Shown here: positions 11,916-25,200 of the stretch, piece by piece
Position numbering within the stretch: position 1 is the first letter of the stretch
How the letters are laid out: each line of letters starts with the position of its first letter
Origin: Sarcocystis neurona
Lineage: Eukaryota; Apicomplexa; Conoidasida; Eucoccidiorida; Sarcocystidae
Reading direction: 5' to 3'
Length of the DNA stretch: 64,000 nt
Assembly (NCBI GenBank): GCA_000727475.1
Contig: KL647328.1
Span: 186,001 to 250,000, forward strand
Notes under the pieces: model-generated
Database searches by the model: none
What the model was told of the DNA's origin: nothing
The model's input: only the letters and a program-made list of their open reading frames with translations
Program-made: the position numbers and the translations under genes

Positions 11916-14026
11916 CAGCTGCGAGCGCTTTTCCGTACATCTGCTGTGCCGTGACTCGACTCTCAAAAGTGCCTTTGTGTGCGTGCGGTCTTGCTGGGGG
12001 GTGTCTGTGTTTACTAAGTAATACACACGGTAAAGAAATCAACAGATTTTTCTCCCAGCGGCATGCGCTGTCTCTACCCAGTTCGACACCTTACACATTC
12101 ATTGTCTGTGTGTCATGGAAATTTTTACTCGGTACGCTGACGGCTGTAGTTGACTTCCACATCGTAATGCCGTTCTCGTGGTTCCGAGATACGTACGTAC
12201 ACAGTTGTGTCGTCATTCACACGCAGGCGCGCAGTTCTTCAACTATATATGCACGCGCATACATGTATATATATATATGTATATATACAGATGAGTTTTC
12301 TGGCCACTCAGGTGCGAAAAACGTACGTGCCAGTGCCGCTTGGGTCTCCGACAAAGCCGCGCTTACGCGGCTCACACAGGTGTGCGAGAAAGAATTCTGC
12401 ATCTTCAGGCGTTCATCCGGGAGACGTACAGGGAAGAAAGGGAGCCCGTTAGATCCCAAGGCTCCGTCTCTCCCCACAAGAGGCTTACGGATTTCCTTTG
12501 CGTGCCCGACATGCAGAAGCTGTCTACACCTTTTCTACACACCTACCTCTGTACGTGCATAAATCTGTTTTCACATCTGTACTCACGGATCCACCTGGGT
12601 AAATGCTGACGTGTGGCCGCGTACGTAGGAACACAGAGCCCTGAAACCAACAGGTGCACCCATATGTGTATCTCGGTGGCCTTGTATACCGAGCTCTTCC
12701 GCGGGGAAACGCGAGTGGACGCCTTTAGTGCAGGTGTGTGTGCGCATTCTGAATCTACACGTGAATCTCGAGTATCTGTGTGAGCACACGCGATGCAGGA
12801 AGGTAGCCTTGGAAGCATGAATACGTGCATGATACCGTGTGGTACTTTATGCATCAGCGAGTATGCCTTCACACCAGCGCATGTGTTTGAAAACGGGGAA
12901 ACGCACATGCGTCAAAGAGCTGACCCGGAGAGAAAGAAAAGTGCGTGTGCCCAAGACTGTTGCGTTACGGAGACTTTCTCACTAGAAATTGGACACGTTC
13001 GATTTCTGTACATGAAAATGTCTCCCGTATCATCAAGTGTCAGGGGAGAAACAACCCAGTGGAGTTCTGTGTTTGTCCCGTAAAGCACAGCGTGAATCGT
13101 ACAGAGTGTACTGGCATTATTCGTGTACTCGATTTGCCGTGGTTCTGCATATGTGCGGATCACTGTCTCTTTGGAAAAACGGGTCACTGAAACTAAGTTG
13201 ATTCCATCTGTTCAAATGCATGTAGACGCATTGATGGGCGTAAGCAGCCAAGGAGTGAATGATGACAAAATGGTAAATTTCCTACTCTACGGCGGTATCC
13301 TACGGCGTTCCTACTGCACTATAGGATAACTTGCCTCCCAGCAAAAGAGTGGATGAACATGTGTACGCTTGCGCATGCTTAGTCGTGTTCGAACATTGTG
13401 TGTGTTGTGTGTGTGTATATGTGTGTGTGGCTTGTGTATGTGTGTGCGTGTGTGTGCAAATTAGTTTATAAATTTTGAACAGTGCTGATCCTCTCACGGG
13501 GGGGCAGTATTTTTGTCTTTGCTGAGTAAAGCCAGCGAGTCAGTCCGGCCGCCCGGTCTACTTGACACAGTTTCCCGTACGCGCACAGATGCGTGAGTGC
13601 CGCAATCCTGTGCAGGTGTGCAGGTCAACTAGCGACTTAAATATCGTTGGAAGGTACGGAAGTGCTCGAAGTTGCTCGCGTCTTTCCCTACGTATGTCTC
13701 TACATACATATATACATGTATTTGAAAGCACACGTTTTTAGACCAAGCAAACGTTTGCACGACAGTCGATACGTTAGAGGTGGCATGGCGGTTTACCAAG
13801 CCCGGCTTCCATGGTAAAAAAATTTCTAAATAACGCAGACCCGCCTTAATGTACAGTGCGGTTGTGGACAGAAACTTCCGTTTGCTTCAGGGCAGCGACT
13901 TTCACACAAGGACAATGTCGCTGTTTCACCTTACCGCTTTTGCGGCTGTAGCAAAAGCCGTTGCTTCACGCCGTCTGTGTCACACGCCTCTGTGAGTGGC
14001 CGACCCTACTCCACACGAGGGCAACA
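11916..14026. other. No supported gene; alternating purine-pyrimidine DNA
   Basis: The stretch holds an (AT)n-like patch near 12,245-12,290 and a (TG)n tract at 13,396-13,456. One short + strand frame at about 12,380-12,460 (VRERILHLQAFIRETYREE) reads like protein and follows a CACACAG acceptor, but it has no matching donor. Confidence 0.35.
13396..13456. repeat. (TG)n microsatellite
   Basis: About 60 bp of nearly uninterrupted TG dinucleotides with a few TA/GC interruptions, directly visible. It sits in non-coding DNA. Confidence 0.85.
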
Positions 14027-14759
14027 TCACGCTGCTGCACCGTGTGTCCTGGGGCCTTGCTGCAGCTCACGATGGTCTAAGGCCTCTTCAACAGCTGTCG
14101 TGATTACGCCGTAAACCCACGGTGTAGACAAAAGAATGTGCGGGTTTTCTGCATGGCAGACATAAGAAGACTCCGTTTTTTTAGACGACGGAGAACCTGT
14201 AAACAATGCTGTAATAGAGAGTGAGATGGTGCCACCTATCCAAGGAGATATGCAAGACGCACCTCCCCGCAATCCAGCAGCTGTCTATGCGCTCTAAGAC
14301 GTCACCGCTCAGCGCTAGCGAGTTTTCGCGTCTAAAAAGGCACAGCTGTTAAGAAGGCGGCGCTGACTGCTTGAGCAGACAGCCCAAGCCGTCCGCCTGG
14401 TGTGCAATATTGTAGAACGAAGCTGGTACAGCGGGCCTGTTCACACGCACCTGATTCCTCCGTGTACTTCGCACAGCAGACGTATCGGGTCCACCCCTGT
14501 GCGGCCGATGTCACGTAGTCGACCTTTTCACATGCACGTGAAGGTGCAGCACAGCTGTGCCGTATGAAGAAGTGTCTGGACATATATGGGGGCGCTCGGG
14601 ACGTCTCCTGACACGACGCCTGTCCATTCGGACGTCCATCTGCTACGTCTGGCAGCACACCTACCGTCTGATGTGCGCACGACGCGGTCCAGGATCGGAG
14701 TGATACACAGACAAAACTTATAGCCGTGGCTTGCCATAGAGCAAGTGGGATTTCCTGGC
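14027..14759 (-). CDS. 3' exons of an unidentified - strand gene
   Basis: Three - strand segments look like consecutive exons. The first, 14,665-14,759, encodes PTCSMASHGYKFCLCITP and ILDRVVRTSDG and ends at a GTAGGT donor. The second starts at 14,639 after GTAGCAG and is open to about 14,335; it encodes DGRPNGQASCQETSRAPP and a Cys-rich stretch, with its donor unclear. The third, 14,027-14,196, follows TTTACAG, encodes KKTESSYVCHAENPHILL and TPWVYGVITTAVEEALDH, and ends in TGA. The first-to-second junction is phase-consistent; the second-to-third is unsettled. The gene lies just downstream of the Trm5 gene on the same strand. These could be its own 3' end only if the canonical Trm5 C-terminus is missing, which I consider unlikely. 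Family unknown. Confidence 0.35.
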
Positions 14760-15168
14760 CTCAGCGCAGTTTCGGACCTCTCAAAGATCAGCACTTGATA
14801 TTGTTGCCGTCTACGCAATCACTATTTCTAGGAGCGCAGAGGGCATTCAGATACGGCAGCCGCTGACTTAAACAAGGTGCACTTCACGACAGGATGCCTT
14901 AATTTACACGCGTGTAAACCGTGTAGGCACAGGAACAAGAACGGTGAAACGCAGTTTTTCCAATACGTAAAAAAAGGGCAGGTTGCTCTGGCTGTACAAT
15001 GCAAATGTTTATCCTGGCGACACAGTTTCCCCGAAATAAGAAGCACGCTTTGTGTATGACTCTCGAGGAACCCGCAGGGCCAGCGGCCAAAGGCTGTAAT
15101 CGCGGATTTTACATCGACTGGGACATTCATCGAGTCGAGAAGGGATTTCTGACAGGCCCGCGCAGGTG

Positions 15169-15207
15169 TGACAAGCCTGCACGTGTATGACAAGCCTGCA
15201 AGTGTAC
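15169..15207. repeat. Short tandem repeat (about 19-20 bp unit, two copies)
   Basis: Two adjacent copies of TGACAAGCCTGCA(C/A)GTGTA are visible, with a degenerate third copy just upstream. No associated function is apparent. Confidence 0.6.
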
Positions 15208-16235
15208 GCTTTAGCCCTCTCTCTGCGAGTAGGAAAGAATGATGTGTTTCGCAGTGACAGCTGCATTTGTCGTATGTATGGCGTTAAACTCGGGTGCAGA
15301 AGCATCGTTGACTAAATCCTAGCTCCATCGCACCTCTCCTCTAACATCTGCACTGTAGACTCCAGCAAACCTACAATGTTACGACATGTTGTTTTCCACT
15401 GCTGGGTACTTCCGACTCCTCGGACGAATAATACAAAACAGACTCCGGAACTGTGAAACCAACGTGATACATACGCTTGTTAGGTGCCACATCCCTCACC
15501 TGCGCGCACAGCACACGCACAGCGGTAGCCCGTTGCAGAGACGCCTTTCAAAGCTGCCTCCAAATAAACCTTCAGTTGTAACTCACCGGGACCAGAAGTT
15601 CCGACCTTGAGAATGGGTAACTAGCTATTGAACAGTCGTTTATTGCACACGGCGAACCCAGTGGGTGCTGACGGTTTATGTAGCCTAACTTCCTGTCTGC
15701 GAGTAACGCGTTCATATATATTACCTGGTGCACTTGTCTGGCACAACTCAGAAACACACGTATACGTACGGGTCTGACAGCGGAGACAAACAAGTGGCTC
15801 GCGCAGTAAGCAGAGGCGCATTATCTAAATATGCATGTAGGCGTGCTGCAAACTACCATGCACGGCCCACGCAAACAGATTTTTTTACCGCGCGCGAGAA
15901 GCGTAGCAACTCACACGCAAGGCGCTTTGGTTTCTGTTGCTCCCTATTTGTAGCGTTTGTAGTACATCGAACGACAGGTGCTATACAATATTTCACTACG
16001 GTTGTTGCCTTAATCACAGCTGCCGACGTATACACAGAGACAGCCACGGGTCTGAAGGAACCCCGCAGCCGTAGCCGCCAATCGTACACACCTTAAAGGC
16101 ACACACATTACGTCGGCGGCGCCCGCGCTACCCTTTGAAAGCGTCCACACGTGCTGTACCGGGAAAAGTAGTCCTGGCCCAGGTCCATGCAGGACAACAC
16201 CCGATGCACGCGTTTTTTCTCGTATAACTGCCTAC

Positions 16236-19200
16236 CTCGCGGACCTCAGTGTCCTCGGGCCACGGGTGTTGCAGTGCCTTCTCCACGCGTGGCTGCAGCA
16301 CATGCACGTCGGTAGCACAGACGCGGAAATGATGTGAATGCAGATGCTCCAAATAAACGAAAGCACTCTGTCACGTCGCGCCAAGGCAGACTCAAACAAC
16401 GCCGTGCAAAAGGAGCATTGTTCTCTGCAGCCTATTCAAAAGTTTGCCACAATGCGCTCAGACGTGTGGGAAGAGGCGAGCGATGGACTGTGAAGACGTT
16501 GTGCACGAGGCGTACGAAAACCTGCACAGCGCGCTTATGTATGCGTACTCGCGTGACTTACTTGTGCTCTGCAGGTCACTACACACAGGTATTTCGTCTG
16601 CAAAAGCACAGAGAGGGCTTCCCAAAATTCTGCGCAACGGTGGGTGGTGTGGAGGCGTACGCACACTTGGCCACTGAAAACCACACGGAGGCACTGCGTA
16701 TACCGCATACTGAGCGCAGGATCCACCTGCCGCACGTTGTCAGTATCTCGGATGGCCTGAATTTCTTTCCGAACTAAAATGTGCGCCTCCATCGCCCCAA
16801 TGCGCGACCACAGCGCTCTCCGCCTGCTGTCGACTTGTTCCATTTGCAAAGGCTACTAGGTACAGCACTGAATCACAGTCGCGGCCCGTCCGCATCCACA
16901 GCAGACGTCAGAGCAGAGTGAACCACCACACGCTAGCGTACTGCTGAACGTGGACGCACACCTGTTTAACACACGCATACTCGTAGCCCGTTGCCACGAG
17001 TGGATGCAGAGGGGGGTTGACACACACGTAAGCCGTCCGCGCATGAGCCCACCCACGGACACAAACATACGTAACAGCCACGTAAAAGCGCCCACATACA
17101 TACTTGCACGTACTTAATTATTTACGCAGACGCAATTGCAGAAGATGATGTCAACATGTTCTTACAACACATTTCACCTGGCAACACGTTCGCTGTATAG
17201 CCTACCTTGAACTCGGATTCAGGGGGGACGGAGCGCGAGAAGCCGTAACAGTGGACCCGGTGCTTCACCTTTTTCAAGGCGGCGAGGTTCTTCCTCGCAG
17301 GTCCCTCGTCCGCACTCGGATTGTGTGTAGAAGCCAACAGTCCACGGAACACATCTGTACAGGGGAGTTAAAACGCACACAAAGGATGCCTCGCTTCACC
17401 AGCAGAGTCTGCACGACACAGCCTGCCAGGTGTACAACGGCTGAGCACAGCATTCCATCCTAGCCCGCTAGGATTTTCTGTCCCCTCCCACATTTAGGTG
17501 ACGCGTGAACGTACGGATGAGTGTGCGCGCGCTAGGTGTCTCAGTTCATTAGACACAGACGGTTCACGCGTATGTGTGGAGTACGTACTAATTTGCTTCC
17601 CCTCTTAGTTGTCGAATGATCTCCGATCGTATCTGAAATAAGTAGCTGCAGACTCACCGAGGAAATCGAGAGCCAGCTCTGGCAAATTCATTATGTAATG
17701 TATCTCTGTGCCAAGGAGATCCTCCTCCAGCGGACACGTTTCCACCTCTGCTGCTGCCTTATCTATTTCTGTTGCGCCTTCTCCGCACCTGTCGCCCCCC
17801 TTCCGTTCGACCCCTTTTCCTGGATCTGCCAGTCCATCCCCTCCGCGGTACCCGTCCGTCCCCGTGCTCTGTGTTCTCTCTTTACACAAGGGTTCGCTCT
17901 TCTTCTGGAGATCATGGTCGTGCGCTGCAGTACATGGAGTCACCCTGTGCATGCACTGTTGCTCTGCAGAAAGCGCTGTCTCCTTCGGCCCCGCATCACC
18001 CGCCGGCATGCAAATATTCCTTCTTGTGATCCTGCTGGTACCCTTGGATCCAGATTGAGACTGTGCAGTTGCTTCCGCTGCTACTGTGGCTGATGGTTCT
18101 GCGACCGACACCTCCGCCTCCTTTGAAGAGCGCATGATCTCTCTCTCTTGTCTCCTGTTGTCTTCGTCGTCTTGTGCGGCTGCACCAGCGTTGCGGTCGT
18201 GCAAATCCGCGTTTCCTCTAAATCTCTTGCTGCCGGCGTCGTTTTCGTGCCCTGTTTCGGGTCCACCCTTCTCTCGTCCTGCTGTTGCTGCTGTTGAAAA
18301 CGTTGGGGCTACCGCGGGTGCTGTTGCTCCTACTGTTCGTGTACGCAGTGGCGCTGCTGCTTCAACTAGACCGACTGAGGCAGCGTTTGCTGGTCGCTTT
18401 CCTGGGCCAGGCAATGTCGCTTTTGCTGTTCCCAATGTCCTTGAAGAAGCCTGTTCTTCTGCTAGTGTCGCTTCGGCTGCCGGGGCCACCACCTCCACAT
18501 GAGGCATGCTCGCGCGCCTCCGGAGCAACTGCACGAGCTGCTCCGGAGACCCGAGAACTTCCCGCATGAACTTACGTGCGTCAAGATTGAACGTAGTGAT
18601 GGAAGTTCTCTGGAGCTGCGCGAGATAGAGACACCCTTGCACGAAGGCAGCGTCTCGCACTCGAACCATACGCGTGCAGCGTGGAGCCTTAACGCATCAA
18701 GTCGTCACCTTGGAGTAGCTAGCTCAGCATGTACAACGGATTAATGCACATGTAGACACACGGACACCGAACTGTACCATCGTAATTGTTTGTGGCTACA
18801 CCTGCTCAACCACACACAATATATGCTACACTGATCTCTGTGCAAATCGCATACCGCGAAACCGCGTCGTCATCCATTTACATACGTGGTAGCAGTGCCA
18901 CCGCCGACCTGTACGTGTAGGAGCACTACATAGAGGCGTAGAGAAGGAAGACCCGGTTATATGTATGTGCCGAGAGCAGTCGACCACAGCTGCGATACGC
19001 GGACCCTTGTGCGTATGGGAAAGACTATGCATGTAAGTTGCGCCCTGTCCTTAAGCTACAAGATATGAGAATCAAAATGACAAAACTTCTGAACTGCGTT
19101 TTTAGCGCCTCTAGGAGCCGCGGCGAGGATCCCATCTATGGTAGGGGTGAAGAATGCGGGTGCCTTCCTTCTTGCGACCCCACCATACTTGCCGATTTAC

Positions 19201-22200
19201 ACCCACACACAAACCGGAGTGCACGCGCATTCCTCGACAAGCGTACCACCTCCTTTGTCTGATCACGGCACGCTCACGCGAGCGTCGAACAGCAGCGCGA
19301 CTCTCTGTGTTTCTCCGAACGTTGGCGTGGCCTGAACTAGTGACCACCTTACTCTAAGTCCCCCCTTCGCAAGATGTTTCTACCACCGTGAACCGTGCTG
19401 TCTCCCTCACCTGCCCGCAGCAGCAAGCTGCGATGCGTGCAGAGATTTCAGGTGGAGGCCGCGGTTCCTTCAGCCGGGACGGTAAGACCTCCCTACTTTT
19501 GTCGACTCATCAAACCACGAGGTGTTCAACTGCACATTCTACCCTCTTTCCCCAAGCAGCAAGTTATACATGCGCTTCGTACTGGACCATCTATCTTCCT
19601 CTCTAACCTATCCATTACTAACTTTCAGCGAACGGCCACCTCTATTCTCTTTTCTACATATACGCGGCCAGCACATGCTCCTGTATTCGACGAAAGCAGC
19701 TAATGGCGTCTTCTCTGCGCCTGGACGCATGCCGGTATACGTCAGTCTACTGAAAAATGCTTGAGCCGCACCTCCTTCTTCCATACTTAGTCACCGTCTC
19801 TTACTCTTTTCGCGCAGAACCTGTGTAACAGCGTGTTCCACCCGACTTCGACGTGCATGCGCTGAGGCATGCGTGCATGGTACCTACCTTGTTCAGCGCA
19901 ATATTCTTTTGCATACAAGCAACAGCAGCAGGATTGCCGTCGTTGGCGAGCACCAGGCAGCCGCGCTTGGCCAAAAAGAGGGCAAAGGCTCCCACACCCG
20001 CAAAGAGATCCACTGAAAGAAAAGAAGACAAGAGAATGTAGCGTTTTGCAGCGCGCCTTCGGGACTGTGTGGAAAGTAGTTCCTACGGTTGCTTGTTTCC
20101 TGACGACAACAGCTAGTAAGAAAAAGATACAACTAACCGGCATACGTTGTCAAACTAAGCAGAGAAGACATTACATGCTAGCTTTTCCAGACTTCCGTGC
20201 TGCGCCTCACTTGAAAAACGACCGCAGCTCTTTTGCGACAATTTAGGAAACAATCGACTTCCATTTCTACCAAGGAAAGATACGGTAAACAAACGAAACT
20301 GAAAACGGCATACAAGCACACCAATATATACACATGAATGTATGAGAATGACGTGCGCCTTAGCCGGAGATAAAAAGAGGAATACGCGTGCATCTTTACC
20401 AACATCCGACCGACTCCGCACGCCTCTAACAGACAAAACGAAAGGGAGCTACTCCGTAGTCCTAGCCCGCCCTGAAGGTGGGTCGTTAGAAAGAGTTTTG
20501 TCCACTTGAAAAAGGCGCATGCGAAACACGGAAGGCAGTCTCAAGCTAGAAATGTGCGTCAAGAAAGTAGGACACGTGACTATGTGTGTTCCAAGAAAGC
20601 GGACAGCATGCAGCCCTTCACCAAGATACAGCGCCTCGCAAAGCAGTCCGGTGCACATTCGCGTAAGTGGACCTCCACAGACACGCCCGCACCTTCGTGA
20701 GAAGGGGGTTCACGAAGATATGTAGAAGTGCATGCGACTCTGCTCGGATATGCGGAGCCGCACTCATCTCACTACAGCCGAAGACACGTTTAGAGGCATC
20801 TACACATACGCGTGCGTATCCCGTAGTACATGAAACAGCTCAGGATCTGAAAAAGGAGTGGTACCTAACAGCTACGCCAAAAGCAGCTCTAGCAGAGGAG
20901 CCTTCAGAAGCAGTAAAAACGTCTGCGTATACTGTACCCGCAGGAGAGGCGCTTCTCATTATTGATTGCAGCCCCTAGTAGCAGTTCCTTTGTATACACT
21001 TTGCATCAGGCGTGTGTGTACTGGCTCTAGAGAAAAATCGCTATATGCTTGCACAGGCGATGGCGACGTGCACTTGCAGACTGAACACAACAGTGTACTA
21101 TGCGAGCTTTTACAAGAGGCAGTCCACGATGATGAGAAGCATCACTCAGCTCTCCCGCGCGCAGTGCTGCCCCGCATCTACGTTTACAGATGCAGACGTG
21201 CATCCTTACGTAGAGGCGCAGCCCGCAGAGCTCGACTGTGTGGGGGTGACCGTGGTGGCTACTGCATTCTCATGCAGAAGGCTCGTAGGTGGCGACGACA
21301 AAAAACTGAAAGTGAGGTGTGGCTTTCGAACTTTTCTGAAATGACGAAGCCTGACGGGCAGAGGAGACCTACGCACGACGCTGCCCGGTGGTATTGCACG
21401 CAGAAGCCTTTCCCGCTCTGCCGCCAGCCTGTGGGGAGACGCAACACCGGCCACCACCACGAACCAGGAATCTAGAGCACGACGCTCAGTCGGGTACAAG
21501 AAAGTTACCAAGAACTCAATAACAATCTTGAAATGCTGGCACGTGAGGTTTGCCGCTGAACACCACGTGGAAGATTTCACGACTCTGCACGCAAGTGTAT
21601 AGGCACCGGCGGAGGGGCACGTCGCACAGGAAACGTATAGACGTATAGAAATATTAATACAACCTCGTGTACGGAAAAATCATCGTGCGGATTTGAAGAG
21701 ATGAAGGAAAACAGCCAGTGACTCTGCAGAAACAAAATCCCACAGGTGTAGAAGCAAGCAGACCAGGGTTCTTCAAAAAGGTTATTTCCACCAGCGCGTG
21801 AGACTTTTCTGAGGAGACGCTACCAGGAAAGGAAATGCGACTCTTCAACAGAGCGAAACTGCGCAGGCAAACCACTCTGCGGCCCGAGCTAGAACACTAC
21901 ACCTGCGTATCTGCATATGCCCTTATACGTACAGCAGTAATATTCTATTTCTTTTTCTCTAAGCATTCTTATCCATACGTGTGGACGCACGTACGAGTGG
22001 ATCTGCGTATAAAGGCATACGCGCTTGAAAGTCCCTGTGTGCATCTATGTGGACCCACACACCGTGCCCACACACGTGCAGATGCGTGTGCTACGAGCAG
22101 TCTATTGACCCCGCCTGTATGTGTGGATACATATACATACAAATATGCACACATTAATGCATGTCTCTACACACAAATAAAGTGAGACATACACAGACAC

Positions 22201-25200
22201 GTACGAAGTACACGTAGGCGTGGGGTCACAAGATGCGTCCCACATTCCTCAGGAAGGAACACGGGCACATACGTTACTTCCAGGCTTCGTGGTCCTATGA
22301 TACATCTTCCCTTAGCTGCCTACCGCTGTCCTTGGTGTGTGAGCGCAGCCATGCGCGTCTCTACCTAGCACCCCACCTTGCCGATGCCGAGCTGCGGGCA
22401 TAGGTTCTGTAGTGTTTCCGAGAGAAAAGACACGTTTGCAGGTCCCCTCTGCAGCAGGCGTCGTCGTACCTGGAATTCCAGTACACTTTCGCGTAATCAA
22501 TTTCAAATAGCATGTCACTCTCCTTCTGCAGCAAGAGCAACGCATGTAGCAACAGCAGCAGCCTCCGCACACGTGAGCAAACAGCGGCATTGCTTCCTGT
22601 ACCTGTCCACGCCGTGCACGACGTGCCAGCGCTGTGATCAGTGAGCGCAGCAGAAGGAGTAGCAGTATGCACCTGTAGCCCAGGTAGCATCAGCTTCTGC
22701 GAACAAAGACAATCTCTGCACTCACACCGACCGGTCACATGCCATCCCCGTGTTCTCATTTGCGTAAAAAGTCCTCACTTGCCCCAACTAACCCTCAAAC
22801 TGCGCGGCACACAAAGCACGTGCCACCTGCCACAGGCGCTTCCCCATTCTATTTTTATCCGCAAACACGTACAGAGAGACAGCTGAGAAGCCAGCGACTG
22901 ACAGAGAGAGAACAAGTGACGCGTTGACAGATTCGTATCCCCACACATATCAGGCGCATCACTTTGCTTACAGGGAGACGGGCAAAGATACAAGTGGTAC
23001 ACGGAGTGAGGCGTGTTTAAGGATGAGGTACGTGTAGGTGCAAAAATGTGGGACATAACGGGGCACAGCACGCTTACACTGCACGCATCAAGACGCAGTA
23101 CCGCCTACGCACCGCCAGTGAGAATTCTTCATAAACAGGACGGATGCGTCTGACGCGGTCCTTGAAGGCTATCGTCCATACGATTATATATATCTACACA
23201 TATGAGGAGTACGGGTGTACATTTCCGCTAATACAGAATTATAAAGCTGATGCACGAAGCCTACACTGAACAAGCAACCGCACGCATCCGTCAACTTCCT
23301 ACCTCTCTCAGTCTCACTCTCCTGCTTTCGCTCACCCCCCCCAAGTGGTCACGCCTATACGCGTGTCCATGTGTGCTTCGACTGCGTGGGCAGCAGACTG
23401 GGTCTCTCGGTATGTTGCACGTAAGACGTGCTGTGCAATACCACAAGATAGTGTGGCGGCACCGTCAGGGTTACTTTAAGCAGAAGGCTCCCGAAGAAGG
23501 CAGCGGGTTCGGTACTGCTCTCTGTTTTGAAAAGTATTGACTATATCAGAACGGCGTTAGAGCACACAAGGTACACCCACAGGCATGTACCTGCATATGT
23601 ACACGTTTACACAAACGTGTACGCCTATACATACACGGCTGCCTATATGTGTAGGGGGGTTTCCTGCGGCAGCGTTTAGAGTATGCATCCAGTACTCACC
23701 AGACGAGCGACGTACGAACGTTCTCCTGCAAGATGTTCGAACTGAAGTTGTCGCCACTGCGATGCGATTCCTGTCTTACATACCACCGTGCGAAGAGCTG
23801 GCACTTTCTGAAAGTGAGAACAAAAACGGACGCAGGCTCTAGATACACTTTCTCTCCCCCGGAGAAAAAAGAGAAAGAGGCACCGCCTCTCTCGTGGGGA
23901 CACGCAGAAACGCGTGGGCTCTCTACCACCGGAATACATAGAACACCCGTCCTGGAAACACTTTCTGACCGTCGGTGGAGCATAGACCTTGCACAACTCT
24001 GCAGCAGTGTCATCGATTCACTGGCTGTCTCTCTGCTGGGAAACAGCAGAAACGAGCAGAGAAACTCTCACTCTCGTACCCGAAAAGAAAGGTTGCGCCA
24101 CGTCTTCCAGCCTCTACAACAAAACGAGGAGCTCATGCCCAACGTCGGTCTCCCGTGCAGAAAAACAGTGAGCAGAAAACATGGAAGTATCTTCTGTCCT
24201 TCAAGAAACGGCCTTTCTCTGTCAGGTGATCTTGTAACGATACCGTGCATCCAGGTCAAAGGAACGGATCATGCGAGACACGCAGACAAGGACGCTCGTG
24301 GAGCAGCCAGCAAGACAAGGAAGACGGCGAAGACTAGAAGCCCTGATACTATTTTCTGCATGCAGTGCGTTAGACCCTGCACTTTAGAGAGACACCAAGA
24401 CAACGCGCTTGCCCTCTTCGATAGCAAAGTATTTGGAGCACGGCGAGAAGGCGACGTCCAGACGTACGTCGTCCCGAGTCGCAGTTGGCGAGAGCAATTA
24501 ACGAAAAAAAAGAGAAGTGGCACTTTCTTGGCGTTGATATGCGAGTAAACGAGAGAGAATGGCAAGGCCGCGGACTGCCGGCTCTCCTGCGTACAGCATT
24601 TCGTATCCCCACACCAAGAAAACACGGCCTTAGCAGCGCGCTCCTGCGTCTGAACCATCATCGCCGACGCAGAAACTGACGAGCACAGAGCTTACTGTGC
24701 AACACACAGGTTAGCCATTTTTCAACGAAATCGACAAGCACTACGGCATTTATAGTGTGCTTCGGTACGTACACGTAAACAGGTACACTCACGTGTCTAC
24801 GTGCACGCACGCGTAAATTTTTCTATATAAATGTACACACGGATCTCTCATACGCGCCCTTATGTGTATATACGTGCAGATGCATTGACACACAGTAGCA
24901 CACGCTCACATTAATATGTGTATACATTAGTTAGACATACCCTGAGGCTGAAAGGCATTGCGGCTGATCGAAACGCACACGACAAGAACTGCACTCTCTC
25001 TTCTCCACACTGTGCATGCCGTTGTCAGCGCGTCTTACATCTAGAAGGACGCGGGCGATGATGAATTTGAATGGGAGCTGCTCCGGCTTCAAATTTAAAT
25101 GAGCAATATGTCCTACTACTTCAAAGCGCCGCGGGACCTCCACGCCCGCCGGGAGACTTTTCCTGAGTACTTCTTCTGCACACCAGCAACCGCCACCAGC

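Noticed and set aside
17708..18502. Several + strand frames of 85-138 codons
   Set aside because: They are antisense shadows of the Ala-rich Trm5 exon; Ser/Pro/Leu-rich composition follows from the complementary strand.
23733..24548. A 271-codon + strand open frame
   Set aside because: It lies antisense to a confident Trm5 exon (23,700-23,807) and its long intron, and the translation shows no fold-like pattern or splice support.
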